Shown here: piece by piece, positions 46,544 through 62,276 of the stretch
How the letters are laid out: each line of letters opens with the position of its first letter
How positions within the stretch are numbered: the first letter of the stretch is position 1
Assembly (NCBI RefSeq): GCF_030316885.1
Contig: NZ_JASZYQ010000001.1
Coordinates: 248,001 to 312,000, forward strand
Origin: Variovorax jilinensis
Lineage (GTDB): Bacteria > Pseudomonadota > Gammaproteobacteria > Burkholderiales > Burkholderiaceae_C
Direction of reading: 5' to 3'
Length of the DNA: 64,000 nucleotides
The notes under the pieces: model-generated
Seen by the model: only the letters and a program-made list of their open reading frames with translations
Databases searched by the model: none
What the model was told of the DNA's origin: nothing
Position numbers and translations under genes: made by a program

Positions 46544-48514
46544 ATGTCCACCAAGCCCATCCTGCCGGCAGCCCATCAGCCGGAAGGCCCCAGACCGCGC
46601 AGTATCGATCGCGACAAGGCCCAGTTGCACCGCCAGGTCCGGCTCCTGACCGCCGAGGTGATCGGGCTCGAGGAGCAATTGCAGGCGCTGCGCCAGTCCA
46701 CCAGCTGGCGCGTGTCCGCACCGCTGCGCTGGATGAGCCGGCAGCTGCAAGGGAAGGCCGCACGCAATCGGCCGCCGCCGAAGGCGCAGCGCCACTACGC
46801 CGAATGGGTCCGGCTTTATGACACAGCGGCCCCCGGCGGGCAGGGCCTGCAGGCGGCCGACGCATCTGGCACGCCTCCACGGGCATCCTTCGCGATCGTG
46901 TTGGCGCCACGCCCCGACCAAATGCAGGCGGCAGCCGCATCGATCGATGCGATCCGGGCTCAGGGCCATCCCGACTGGGAATTGCTGATCGTCGTCGAGC
47001 CCGCAGCGTTGGCCGATGCCGAGGGCTTGCGTGCCGAGGCCGGGCCCGTGCGAGATCGCGTCCAGCTGTGCGAATGCGCCGCGGGCGGGTCGAAGGCGGC
47101 GGCGTTCAACTGCGCGCTCGAACGCGTGCGCAGCGACTGGACCCTGTGGCTCGAGCCGGGCGATGTCCTGCCGCCATGGGCGCTCGGCCATTTCGCGGCC
47201 GAGGCCGCAGGCCGCGAGGAGGTCGGCATCCTCTATTGCGACCACGACCATTTGGATGAGTCGGGGCAACGCTGCGCTCCCCGATTCAAGCCCGACTGGA
47301 ATCCGGACCTGTTCCATGCGCAGGACTACATTGCCGGGGCGGTTGCCTGGTCGACGTCGTTGCTGCGAGACGTCGGGGGGATGCGTGACGGCTTCGCAGA
47401 CGCGACTTCCTACGACCTCCTGTTGAGGTGTGTCGAGCGCCTGCGCACGGCCCAGGTGCTCCGAGTTCCTCGCGTGCTGTGGCACAAGGCGGGCGCGAAT
47501 GTCCCGGCGCGCCTGGATGACGAAGCATCGGCGCACGAAGCGCGCGCTCTCGCCCAACACCTGGATCGCTCTGGCATCACTGCCCAAGTGGCGCCAGGAG
47601 ACGGCGTGCGCCGTCTGCGCTACGCGCTGCCCGCCGAGCCGCCGCTCGTCACGCTGATCATCCCGACCCGCAACGGGTTGTCACTGCTTCGGCAATGCGT
47701 CGAGAGCATCGTCGCGCTAACCACCTATCCCAACTACGAACTGCTGCTGGTCGACAACGGCTCGGACGAGCCCCAGGCCCTGGCCTATTTGGCCGCACTC
47801 GATGGCCAGCCGGGCATCACCGTGATTCGGGACGACCGGCCATTCAATTACTCGGCGCTCAACAACATGGCGGCCCGCCGGGCGCGGGGCACTGTGCTCG
47901 GGTTGATCAACAACGACATCGAACTGATCTCGCCCGACTGGCTCGAGGAGATGGTCTCGCTGGCGCTGCAGCCCGGTGTCGGCGCCGTAGGGGCCAAGCT
48001 GCTGTATCCGGACGGGACGGTCCAGCATGGTGGCGTCCTGCTGGGCGTCGGCGGCGCGACCGGAATCGCGGGCCATGCGAACAAGGACCTGCCCGCCGGC
48101 GAGCCGGGCTACATGCGGCGCAGCGTGTCGACCCAATCGTTCTCGGCAGTGACCGCCGCCTGCCTGATCGTGCGCAAAGCGCTCTACGAGCAGGTCGACG
48201 GGCTCGACGAAGTCGACCTGACGATCGCCTACAACGACGTCGATTTCTGCCTGAAACTGCGCGAGGCCGGCTACCGAAACGTCTGGACACCCTATGCCGA
48301 GCTGTTCCATCACGAATCCGCGACGCGAGGCTCCGATTTCTCCCCGGCCAAGCGCGAGCGCTTCGATCGAGAGCAGGAGCACATGCGATCTAAGTGGGGT
48401 CCGCTGATTGCCGACGATCCGGCCTACAACCCGAACCTGACCGTCTACGCCGAGGACTTCGGCCTCGCCTGGCCACCCCGCGTGCCGTGGATCTCGGGTG
48501 CCGCCCAGCCATGA
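46544..48514 (+). CDS. Two-domain GT2 glycosyltransferase (RfbC-like)
   Basis: A 656-residue protein. An N-terminal coiled coil (about 25-55) ends in STSWRVSAPLRWM, the same motif seen in the 1,008-residue protein. A first, degenerate GT2 domain (about 105-290) and an intact second GT2 domain (about 365-600) follow. The second has VTLIIPTRNGLSLLRQCVES, LLLVDNGSDEPQALAY, the DxD-type NNDIELISPDWL and IAYNDVDFCLKLREAGYRN. It likely adds two consecutive sugars or one with a scaffold. Its stop overlaps the next ATG by four bases. Confidence 0.88.
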   Translation: MSTKPILPAAHQPEGPRPRSIDRDKAQLHRQVRLLTAEVIGLEEQLQALRQSTSWRVSAPLRWMSRQLQGKAARNRPPPKAQRHYAEWVRLYDTAAPGGQGLQAADASGTPPRASFAIVLAPRPDQMQAAAASIDAIRAQGHPDWELLIVVEPAALADAEGLRAEAGPVRDRVQLCECAAGGSKAAAFNCALERVRSDWTLWLEPGDVLPPWALGHFAAEAAGREEVGILYCDHDHLDESGQRCAPRFKPDWNPDLFHAQDYIAGAVAWSTSLLRDVGGMRDGFADATSYDLLLRCVERLRTAQVLRVPRVLWHKAGANVPARLDDEASAHEARALAQHLDRSGITAQVAPGDGVRRLRYALPAEPPLVTLIIPTRNGLSLLRQCVESIVALTTYPNYELLLVDNGSDEPQALAYLAALDGQPGITVIRDDRPFNYSALNNMAARRARGTVLGLINNDIELISPDWLEEMVSLALQPGVGAVGAKLLYPDGTVQHGGVLLGVGGATGIAGHANKDLPAGEPGYMRRSVSTQSFSAVTAACLIVRKALYEQVDGLDEVDLTIAYNDVDFCLKLREAGYRNVWTPYAELFHHESATRGSDFSPAKRERFDREQEHMRSKWGPLIADDPAYNPNLTVYAEDFGLAWPPRVPWISGAAQP

Positions 48515-49503
48515 CCCTCCCCATCTCCGTAGCCCTCTGCACCCACAACGGCGCCCGTTATATCGCCGAACAGGTCCGCAGCATCTGCCTGCAAACCCTG
48601 CCGCCGACCGAGATCGTGCTGTCGGATGACGCCTCCACCGACGACGGCGTCCAGGTCGCCAAGGCCACCTTGGAGGCCTGCATGCAGGAAAAGCCAGGCC
48701 TGCACATCGCCTTCCGGTCCTTCCGCAACGACCCCGCGCTGCGGGTCACGAAGAACTTCGAGCAGGCCGTGCGCGCCTGCACCGGCGAGCTGATCGCCCT
48801 CAGCGACCAGGACGACGTCTGGCACCCGGAGCGCCTCGCGCGCATGCACGCCGAGTTCGCGCGCCGTCCGGACCTGCTGCTCCTGCACACCGACGCCCGC
48901 CTCGTCGACGGATCGCTCAAGCCGCTGGGCAACACCCTGTTCCATGCGCTCGAGGTCCAGCCCTTCGAACTGGACTGGCTCCATGGCGGCCGCGCCTTCG
49001 ACGTCTTCCTGCGCCGCAACCTCGTGACCGGGGCGACCACGTTGTTCCGGCGATCGCTGCTCGAGCAGGCGCTCGACTTCCCCAGGGAATGGCTGCACGA
49101 CGAATGGCTGGGCATCGTGGCTTCCGCGGTCGGCCGGGTCGATGCGCTGGAGGATCCGCTCATCGACTACCGCCAGCACGAGAGCAACCAGATCGGCGCG
49201 CGGCGCGATTCCTTCCTCGGCAAGGTCGGGAAGGCGCTGGCGTCGCGCGGCACCACGCATCACGAGCGGGCCCGCAAGGCCGAACTGCTGCTCGAACGGC
49301 TGCTGTCGCTCGGCGACCAGGTGTCGCCCGACACGATCCACAAGCTGCGCGACAAGATCGAGCACCAGCGCTTTCGGGCCGCGCTGCCGGCTTCGCGCGT
49401 CGCGCGCTGCCTGCCGGTGCTGCGCGAGGCCATGACCGGCCGCTACGACAAGTTCGGCCGCGGCGTGCGCGGTGTGGTGCGCGACCTGTTCGAGTCGGTC
49501 TGA
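48511..49503 (+). CDS. GT2 family glycosyltransferase (rhamnosyltransferase-like)
   Basis: A 330-residue GT-A enzyme. It begins VALCTHNGARYIAEQVRSI with the nucleotide-binding core SDDASTDDG; LSDQDDVWHPERLARM supplies the metal-binding acidic motif. Later RRNLVTGATTLFRRSLLEQA and WLHDEWLGIVA are typical of the rhamnosyltransferase-like subgroup. The ATG overlaps the previous stop (ATGA), so translation is coupled. The likely donor is dTDP-rhamnose, by similarity and because rfb genes are in the locus; this is inference. Confidence 0.87.
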   Translation: MTLPISVALCTHNGARYIAEQVRSICLQTLPPTEIVLSDDASTDDGVQVAKATLEACMQEKPGLHIAFRSFRNDPALRVTKNFEQAVRACTGELIALSDQDDVWHPERLARMHAEFARRPDLLLLHTDARLVDGSLKPLGNTLFHALEVQPFELDWLHGGRAFDVFLRRNLVTGATTLFRRSLLEQALDFPREWLHDEWLGIVASAVGRVDALEDPLIDYRQHESNQIGARRDSFLGKVGKALASRGTTHHERARKAELLLERLLSLGDQVSPDTIHKLRDKIEHQRFRAALPASRVARCLPVLREAMTGRYDKFGRGVRGVVRDLFESV

Positions 49504-49549
49504 GGGCCCGACAATCAACCCCCATAAGAACCACGAGCCACCCCGCCGC

Positions 49550-50608
49550 ATGTCCGCCCCCGCACTCGACCCCACTTCCGCACCGAACAGGCCCTCGGTC
49601 GTGGTCGTCATTCCGTTCTACAACGGCGCCGACTTCATCGAACGCTCGGTCCGGAGCGTGTTCAACCAGACCGTGCCGGCCGACGAGGTGGTCGTCGTCA
49701 ACGACGGCTCGCGCCCCGAGGAGCGCGAAGTGCTCGGCGCGCTGGCGCTGCGCTATCCGTTCCGCATCATCGACAAGGAGAACGGTGGCCAGGGCTCGGC
49801 GCGCAATGCGGGCGTGGCTGCCTCGACCGCGTCGTACATCTGCTTTCTCGACCAGGACGATTTCTACCTGCCGAACCACATCGAGCTGCTGGTCGACGCG
49901 ATCCCGCGCGACGATGCGCGATTCGGCTTCGTCTATGCCGACCTCTACGAGGCCGACGTGGACGGCAACGTGGTGCGCACCGAACTGGTCAAGCAGCACT
50001 CGAAGGACCATCCCAAGACGAGCATCTTCGACATCCTGCGCCACGACATGTTCGTGCTGCCGTCGGCGACGCTCGTGAGCCGGGCCGCCTTCGACGCCGT
50101 GCAAGGCTTCGATGACCAGTTCATGGGCTTCGAGGACGACGACCTGTTCATGCGGATCTTTCGCAAGGGCTACAGCAACCACTACCTCGACCGCGCGGTG
50201 ACGGTCTGGTGCATCCACACCGAGAGCACCTCCTTCGGCATCCGCATGATCCGCAGCCGCTACCGCTTCTTCAAGAAGCTGGCGGCCACCTATCCGGACG
50301 AGCCCAAGCGCAACCGCTACTACCTGCGCGACTACCTGATGCCGCGCTTCGGCAAGCTGTTCGTCGACCACGCGATCCAGGCGATCAAGCTCGACAACGA
50401 GTACCGCGAGGAGATGTTTGCCCACCTGGACGACTACGCGGGCATGGTGCTGGGCAATCCCTACGTGGGCTGGCGCGCCAAGACCAGGCTTCGGCTGACG
50501 CGCTTCCTGCTGGCCCACAGCTCGCCCGGCATGGTGCGCGCCATCGGCAATGCCACCAAGCTGCCGCTGTTCCGGGGCTTTCGCCGGCTCTACCGCACCG
50601 AAGCCTGA
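49550..50608 (+). CDS. GT2 family glycosyltransferase
   Basis: A 352-residue GT-A enzyme. It contains VVVVIPFYNGADFIERSVRS, the nucleotide loop VVVNDGSRPEE, CFLDQDDFYLPNHIELLVDA (acidic metal motif) and FMGFEDDDLFMRIFRKGYSN. The C-terminus (about 250-350) is helical and may touch the membrane. ATG at 49550 (MSAPALDP) was chosen; the frame is open farther upstream. It is 46 bases from the previous gene and convergent with the next, overlapping its 3' end by 19 bases. Confidence 0.86.
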   Translation: MSAPALDPTSAPNRPSVVVVIPFYNGADFIERSVRSVFNQTVPADEVVVVNDGSRPEEREVLGALALRYPFRIIDKENGGQGSARNAGVAASTASYICFLDQDDFYLPNHIELLVDAIPRDDARFGFVYADLYEADVDGNVVRTELVKQHSKDHPKTSIFDILRHDMFVLPSATLVSRAAFDAVQGFDDQFMGFEDDDLFMRIFRKGYSNHYLDRAVTVWCIHTESTSFGIRMIRSRYRFFKKLAATYPDEPKRNRYYLRDYLMPRFGKLFVDHAIQAIKLDNEYREEMFAHLDDYAGMVLGNPYVGWRAKTRLRLTRFLLAHSSPGMVRAIGNATKLPLFRGFRRLYRTEA

Positions 50609-51366
50609 GCCGCCGCCTTGCGCAGCGCGGCGCGAAAGCGCCAGAAGGCCTTCGATCCCCACACCTTCAACAGGCTGGTGACGTGCCAGTAGAGGTGCCT
50701 GCGGCTGGTGCGGCTGGCGCGGCGCGCATCGTGGAGGGCCAGCAGGTCCTCTGCCACCTGCAGCTTCCAGCCCGCGAGCTGGGTTCGGGCGCAGATGTCG
50801 AAATCCTCGCCATACATGAAGTAGCGCTCGTCGAAGCCCCCGATCTCGCGGTAGGCCTGGCTGCGGAACATCATGAAGAGGCCCGGGATCCAGTGCGGTA
50901 CCACCGGACGCACGTAGCCGGGCCGGCGCCGCACCAGGATCTCGTGCGGCGTGATGATGGCCCGATGCTGTTCGGGCTCGGCCTTGCCGGGCTCGAGGAT
51001 GCGCGGCGTCAGGAGTCCGCTGTCGGGCCGCGCCTGCGCCACCAGATCGGCCAGGATGTCGCGGTCGAAGCGGATGTCGGGATTGAGCACCAGGAACCAG
51101 GGCGTGGCGCAGCGCGCAAAGGCCTGGTTGTGATTGGCGCCGAAGCCGAGGGGCCGGGCATTCTCGATCCGTTCGACCTCGAAACCCCAGTCCATGCCCG
51201 CGAGCAGGTCGGGCTCGGGGATGTTGAGGGTCAGCACCACCCGGGCGACCATGTCGCGGCTGAAGCGGTCGAGCTCCTCGATCAGCGGCCGTACCAGTTC
51301 GAGCTGGCCGTGGCTCACGATCGACACCGTGATGGAAGGAGAGGGCGGGGAGGGGGTCGTTGGCAT
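50590..51366 (-). CDS. GT2 family glycosyltransferase (rhamnosyltransferase-like)
   Basis: A 258-residue GT-A enzyme. It shows TVSIVSHGQLELVRPLIEEL, RPLGFGANHNQAFARCATPW, FLVLNPDIRFDRDILADLVA (acidic metal motif) and PGLFMMFRSQAYREIGGFDE then RYFMYGEDFDICAR. It is shorter than average but complete. It is on the minus strand, divergent from the WecA/MraY-type gene with 44 bases between. The donor sugar is likely dTDP-rhamnose, a guess from family and locus. Confidence 0.87.
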   Translation of the reverse strand: MPTTPSPPSPSITVSIVSHGQLELVRPLIEELDRFSRDMVARVVLTLNIPEPDLLAGMDWGFEVERIENARPLGFGANHNQAFARCATPWFLVLNPDIRFDRDILADLVAQARPDSGLLTPRILEPGKAEPEQHRAIITPHEILVRRRPGYVRPVVPHWIPGLFMMFRSQAYREIGGFDERYFMYGEDFDICARTQLAGWKLQVAEDLLALHDARRASRTSRRHLYWHVTSLLKVWGSKAFWRFRAALRKAAAQASVR

Positions 51367-51410
51367 GGTCTAATTTCGCACGGGAATTCTAGGGTTCCCG
51401 CCCCACACCC

Positions 51411-57678
<6,268 letters not shown>

Positions 57679-57709
57679 AGCGGCAACGGCGGGGCCGGGC
57701 AGTGGGTGA

Positions 57710-58132
57710 TCAGATCATCGACTTGCCCTGCTTGAGGACGAAGTCGCAGGCCTTGCGAGTCACCTGTTCCTTGAGCCCGCCGCCCGTCAGGTCCATCTTC
57801 TTGCCGTCGGTGCCGGTGAGGATGCCCTGGGCGCCTGCGACGTAGCCCGGGTCGGCGGCCGGCTTGTCGCCGCCGCCGAGCTTGCCCATGAGCTTGTCCT
57901 TGACCGATGCGGCGTCGCCGCCGCTCAGGTAGTTGTTCTTGAGGCAGTACTCGATCACGCCGGCCGCATTGCCCATGCTTCCCGAGGCCATCGAACCGAG
58001 AGCGCTGCTGCTGCCGCCGCCGCCGGCCAGGCCCTTGAGCGCGTCCAGGCCCTGGGCCTGCACGAAGCCGGCGCTCCCGATCAGCAGCGCGATCGCGCTG
58101 ACGCGCATGAAGCGTTGGTGGATGCTGTTCAT
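57710..58132 (-). CDS. DUF2501 family small secreted protein
   Basis: A 140-residue exported protein. A signal peptide (RVSAIALLIGSAGFVQA) is cleaved near residue 26. The mature part has AGVIEYCLKNNYLSGGDAAS, VKDKLMGKLGG, and the C-terminal KEQVTRKACDFVLKQGKSMI, the E. coli YjjA-like DUF2501 pattern with two Cys. A Gly/Ser-rich stretch (GGGGSSSALGSMASGSMG) lies between. Function is unknown. AAAGGAG precedes the ATG at 58132. It is convergent with katG. Confidence 0.9.
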   Translation of the reverse strand: MNSIHQRFMRVSAIALLIGSAGFVQAQGLDALKGLAGGGGSSSALGSMASGSMGNAAGVIEYCLKNNYLSGGDAASVKDKLMGKLGGGDKPAADPGYVAGAQGILTGTDGKKMDLTGGGLKEQVTRKACDFVLKQGKSMI

Positions 58133-58242
58133 GTTCCGCTCCTTTGGATTCCGAGTGAGTCTCGAAGGAACCATAGCGGAAGTCCGGGCCCTTCCCGTGA
58201 CGGCATTTGAAACAGTTGGTGGCAGTGTTTTCTCGCCGGCTT

Positions 58243-59301
58243 TCAGTTCACCGTGACGCCCACCTTGCGGCCCGCATCGACGATCTCGCTCCACGTCGCA
58301 TCGTCGAGCCAGATGCCTTCGCGCTCGCGCGCAGCACGCGCGCTGCGCTCGGGCTCGCCGGCGATCTGCACCGCGTCGAAACCCGCGCCCGGCGGGCTCT
58401 GGCGCAGCCAGTCGATGAAGGCTGCGGCTTCCTGGTCGAAGCTGTCCCGGGTGCCGAGCCGGGCGGGATCGATCAGCACCGCGAGCATGCCGTTGAGCAC
58501 GGTGCGCGCGGTGTCGGCCGGGCGGTGCCAGGTGCCGCCGCCGGTCAGTGCGCCGCCGAGCAGCTCGCAGGCCACCGCCATGCCGTAGCCCTTGTGTTCG
58601 CCGAAGGTCATGAGTGCGCCGAACAGGCCATTGCCCTGCGGCACCACCACCACGCCGGGGTCGTCGGTCGGCTGGCCCCGCTCGTCGATCAGGTGGCCCG
58701 GCGCGACGCGCTCGCCCTTGTTGTAGGCCACGCGCATCTTGCCCTGCGCCACGCGGCTGGTCGCGAAGTCGAGGATGAAGGGCTCGGCGCCGGCCAGCGG
58801 AATGCCGATGCAGCAGGGGTTGGTGCCGAAGCGGCCGTCGCCGCCGCCCCAGGGCGCGACCACCGGCCGCGACAGCACGTTCACGAAGTGCATCGCGACC
58901 AGGCCCTGCGCCACCGCCATCTCGGCGAAGTGGCCGATGCGGCCCAGGTGATGCGCCGCCGACAGGGACACGATGCAGCTGCCGTGCTGCTTCGCACGCG
59001 CGATGCCGAGCTCCATCGCCTGCACGCCGACGATCTGGCCGTAGCCGTGCTGGCCATCGAGCGCGAGCATGGCGCCGCTGTCGAGGTTGATCTTGACCGA
59101 GGCGTTGGGCATCAGGCCGCCCTCGGCCACCGCATCGACATAGCGCGGCAGCATGCCGACGCCATGCGAGTCGTGGCCGCTGAGGTTGGCGAGCACCAGG
59201 TTGTCTGCCACCTGGCGCGCCTCGGCCGGCGCGCTGCCGGCTGCTTCGAGGATGGCGCCGACCTGCGTGCGCAACCGTTCGGCGGCGAGTGTCTTGGGCA
59301 T
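58243..59301 (-). CDS. Ldh family (malate/lactate-type) NAD(P)-dependent dehydrogenase
   Basis: A 352-residue oxidoreductase of the malate/L-lactate/ureidoglycolate dehydrogenase (Ldh_2) family. Present are NLSGHDSHGVGMLPRYVDAV with catalytic His, AAHHLGRIGHFAEMAVAQGL, GTNPCCIGIPLAGAEPFILD and FGEHKGYGMAVACELLGGAL. Members reduce 2-keto acids or oxidise hydroxy acids; the substrate is not predictable. ATG at 59301 is 13 bases after the uxaA-type stop, so it is the last gene of the TRAP operon. Confidence 0.9.
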   Translation of the reverse strand: MPKTLAAERLRTQVGAILEAAGSAPAEARQVADNLVLANLSGHDSHGVGMLPRYVDAVAEGGLMPNASVKINLDSGAMLALDGQHGYGQIVGVQAMELGIARAKQHGSCIVSLSAAHHLGRIGHFAEMAVAQGLVAMHFVNVLSRPVVAPWGGGDGRFGTNPCCIGIPLAGAEPFILDFATSRVAQGKMRVAYNKGERVAPGHLIDERGQPTDDPGVVVVPQGNGLFGALMTFGEHKGYGMAVACELLGGALTGGGTWHRPADTARTVLNGMLAVLIDPARLGTRDSFDQEAAAFIDWLRQSPPGAGFDAVQIAGEPERSARAAREREGIWLDDATWSEIVDAGRKVGVTVN

Positions 59302-59314
59302 GGCTGGGTTGCTC

Positions 59315-60841
59315 CTACATGACCGCGCCGACTTGCCACGGCACGAATTCGTTCTGGCCGTAGCCGTGGCGTTCGCTCTTCGACTGTTCGCCCGAGGCGG
59401 TCGCGAGCACGAGGTCGAAGATGCGCTGGCCCATCTCCTGGATCGACACCGAGCCTTCGACGATCTCGCCGCAGTTGATGTCCATGTCTTCTTCCTGCCG
59501 CTGCCACAGCGCCGAATTGGTGGCCAGCTTGAGCGAGGGCGAGGGGGCGCAGCCATAGGCCGAGCCGCGGCCGGTCGTGAAGCAGATCAGGTTGGCGCCG
59601 CCCGCCACCTGCCCCGTGGCGCTGACCGGGTCGTAGCCCGGCGTGTCCATGTAGACGAAGCCGTGTGCAGTCACCGGCTCAGCGTATTCGTAGACCGCCT
59701 CGAGATTGCTGGTGCCGCCCTTGGCCACGGCGCCGAGCGATTTCTCGAGGATGGTCGTGAGGCCGCCGGCCTTGTTGCCCGGCGAGGGGTTGTTGTTCAT
59801 CTCGCCCTCGTTGATCTCGGTGTAGTGCTCCCACCAGCGGATGCGCTCGACCAGCTTCTCGCCCACCTCGCGCCGCACTGCGCGCCGCGTCAGCAGGTGC
59901 TCGGCGCCGTAGACCTCGGGCGTCTCGGAGAGGATCGCGGTGCCGCCGTGCGCCACCAGCAGGTCGACCGCGGCGCCTAGCGCGGGATTGGCGCTGATGC
60001 CCGAATAGCCGTCCGAGCCGCCGCACTGCAGCCCGATCGTGATGTGCGATGCGCTGACCGGCTCGCGTACCGCCGCGTTGGCGCGCGGCAGCATCTCGTT
60101 GATGAGGGCCACGCCCTTTTCGACCGTCTTGCGCGTGCCGCCGGTGTCCTGGATGTTGAAGACGCGCAGGTTCTCGCCTTCGGCCAGGTTGCCGGTCGCG
60201 AGCCAGGCGTTGATCTGGTTGGCCTCGCAGCCCAGCCCGACCACCAGCACCGCCGCGAAGTTGGCATGGGTGGCGTAGCCCGTGAGCGTGCGCTCGAGGA
60301 TCTGCATGCCCATGCCGCCGGTGTCCATGCCGCAGCCGGTGCCGTGCGTGAGCGCGACCACGCCGTCGACGTTGGGAAAGTCCGCGAGCGCCTGCGGATT
60401 GCTCCTGCGCGAGAAGTGGTCGGCGATCGCGCGCGCGGCCGTGGCCGAGCAGTTGACGCTGGTCAGCACGCCGATGTAGTTGCGCGTGGCGACGCGGCCG
60501 TCGGCGCGGCGGATGCCCATGAAGCTGGCCTCGCGCCGAGCGGGCGGCGGCTTGACGTCGGCGCCATAGGCGTAGTCGCGCTCGAAGTGGCCCTTGTCGG
60601 GCCCCATGTCGAGGTTGTGCGTGTGGACGTGCTCGCCGGGTGCGATCGGCCGGCTGGCGAAGCCGATGATCTGGTTGTAGCGGCGCACCGGCTCGCCCGC
60701 CGCGATCGCGCGCACCGCGACCTTGTGGCCAGGCGGTATCAGCCCGCGCACCGCGACGCCTTCGACGCTGGTGCCGCCGACCAGCTGGGCGCGCGCGATG
60801 ACGACGTCGTCGGCCGGATGGAGGCGGATAAAAGGGTTCAT
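59315..60841 (-). CDS. UxaA-family hydro-lyase (altronate/galactarate dehydratase type)
   Basis: A 508-residue dehydratase. The N-terminal SAF domain (about 1-95: RLHPADDVVIARAQLVGGT, GHKVAVRAIAAGEPVRRYNQ) is fused to the C-terminal catalytic part with ATRNYIGVLTSVNCSATAAR, VVALTHGTGCGMD, LQCGGSDGYSGISANPALGA, and SPGNKAGGLTTILEKSLGAV. Relatives dehydrate altronate or galactarate; fused and split sulfolactate sulfo-lyases also belong here. Substrate is open. ATG at 60841 follows the TRAP genes. Confidence 0.88.
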   Translation of the reverse strand: MNPFIRLHPADDVVIARAQLVGGTSVEGVAVRGLIPPGHKVAVRAIAAGEPVRRYNQIIGFASRPIAPGEHVHTHNLDMGPDKGHFERDYAYGADVKPPPARREASFMGIRRADGRVATRNYIGVLTSVNCSATAARAIADHFSRRSNPQALADFPNVDGVVALTHGTGCGMDTGGMGMQILERTLTGYATHANFAAVLVVGLGCEANQINAWLATGNLAEGENLRVFNIQDTGGTRKTVEKGVALINEMLPRANAAVREPVSASHITIGLQCGGSDGYSGISANPALGAAVDLLVAHGGTAILSETPEVYGAEHLLTRRAVRREVGEKLVERIRWWEHYTEINEGEMNNNPSPGNKAGGLTTILEKSLGAVAKGGTSNLEAVYEYAEPVTAHGFVYMDTPGYDPVSATGQVAGGANLICFTTGRGSAYGCAPSPSLKLATNSALWQRQEEDMDINCGEIVEGSVSIQEMGQRIFDLVLATASGEQSKSERHGYGQNEFVPWQVGAVM

Positions 60842-60872
60842 CGTGGGCTCCCGTTTCTCGTGGTTCCGTGGG

Positions 60873-62267
60873 TCACTGCATGATCTTCGGCAGCCAAAGC
60901 ACGGTGGCCGGCCAGTAGGTGATCAGCGCCAGGCTCAGCAGCAGCGGTATCAGCCACGGCAGGATCGCCATGGTGGTGCGCTCGATGCTCAGGTTGGCGA
61001 TGCGCGCGAGCACGAACAGCACCATGCCCATGGGCGGATGCAGCACGCCGATCATGAGGTTGAGCACCATCACCACGCCGAAGTGCACCGGGTCGATCCC
61101 GAGCTGGTTCGAGATCGGCAGCAGGATCGGCACCAGGATCGTGATCGCCGCGGTGGTCTCGAGGAAGCAGCCGACGAACAGCATCAGCAGGTTCGCGAGC
61201 AGCAGGAAGACCCAGGCTTCCTTGGTGAAGGCGAGCACCCAGGCCGCGATGTCGGCCGTGACGCCGGTGGCCGTGAGCATCCAGCCGAAGATCGATGCGG
61301 CCGCGACGATGAACAGCACGGTGGAGGTCGACTCGACGGTCTCGAGGCAGACCTTCACGAACATCTTCCAGCTCAGCGTGCGATACCAGAAGAAGCCCAG
61401 CACCATGGCCCAGACGCAGGCCGCGATCGCGCCTTCGGTGGCGGTGAAGAGGCCGTTCGCCATGCCGCCGATCAGCAGCACCGGCGTCATGATGGGCAGC
61501 ACCGCCTCGAACTTGAACATCTTGTCGGCGACGAACAGGATCACCAGCGCGATGAGCACCGCCGGCTGCGCGGGTGCGCCGAAATCGTCGACCGCGATCC
61601 ACAGCAGCGTGGGCCAGAGGCAGACCACCAGCAGTTCGACCAGCGCCTTCATGAGCCGAGGCCACTGGAACTTGACGTCCGCGCCCCAGCCGTTCTTGTG
61701 TGCGTAGTAGGTGACCGTGAGCATCATGAGGATGGTCATGATCGCGCCCGGCAGGATGCCCGCGATGAACAGCGCGCCGACCGACACGTTGGCCATCATC
61801 CCGTAGATCACGAAGGGCAGGCTGGGCGGAATGATCGGGCCGAGCGTGGCCGAGGCGGCGGTCACGCCGACGGCGAATTCGGTCGAGTAGCCGTGCTCCT
61901 TCATCGCCTTGATCTCGATGGTGCCGAGGCCCGCGGCGTCGGCGATGGCCGTGCCGCTCATGCCCGAGAAGATCACCGAGCCCAGCACGTTCACATGGCC
62001 GAGCCCGCCCCGCAGCCACCCTACCAGCGCGAGCGCGAAGTTGTAGATGCGGTTCGTGATGCCCGCGTTGTTCATCAGGTTGCCGGCCAGGATGAAGAAG
62101 GGCACGGCCAGAAGCGGAAAGCTGTCGACGCCGCTCACCATGCGGTGGATGACGACGAAGCCCGGCAGGTTGCCGCTCCAGAGGATGTAGACCAGCGAGG
62201 CGCCGGCCATGGCCACGGCGACCGGAATGCCGGCGCTCATGAAGAGAAGGAATGCGATCTTGAGCAT
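60873..62267 (-). CDS. TRAP transporter large permease (DctM)
   Basis: A 464-residue multi-pass membrane protein that forms the sodium-coupled channel of a TRAP uptake system. It shows VPFFILAGNLMNNAGIT, GMSGTAIADAAGLGTIEIKA and ILPGAIMTILMMLTV, and the late block LLLANLLMLFVGCFLETTAA. Its start ATG at 62267 lies eight bases after the DctQ stop; the GAGGA ribosome site overlaps that stop. It works with DctP and DctQ encoded upstream. Confidence 0.95.
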   Translation of the reverse strand: MLKIAFLLFMSAGIPVAVAMAGASLVYILWSGNLPGFVVIHRMVSGVDSFPLLAVPFFILAGNLMNNAGITNRIYNFALALVGWLRGGLGHVNVLGSVIFSGMSGTAIADAAGLGTIEIKAMKEHGYSTEFAVGVTAASATLGPIIPPSLPFVIYGMMANVSVGALFIAGILPGAIMTILMMLTVTYYAHKNGWGADVKFQWPRLMKALVELLVVCLWPTLLWIAVDDFGAPAQPAVLIALVILFVADKMFKFEAVLPIMTPVLLIGGMANGLFTATEGAIAACVWAMVLGFFWYRTLSWKMFVKVCLETVESTSTVLFIVAAASIFGWMLTATGVTADIAAWVLAFTKEAWVFLLLANLLMLFVGCFLETTAAITILVPILLPISNQLGIDPVHFGVVMVLNLMIGVLHPPMGMVLFVLARIANLSIERTTMAILPWLIPLLLSLALITYWPATVLWLPKIMQ

Positions 62268-62276
62268 GCGGCTTCC

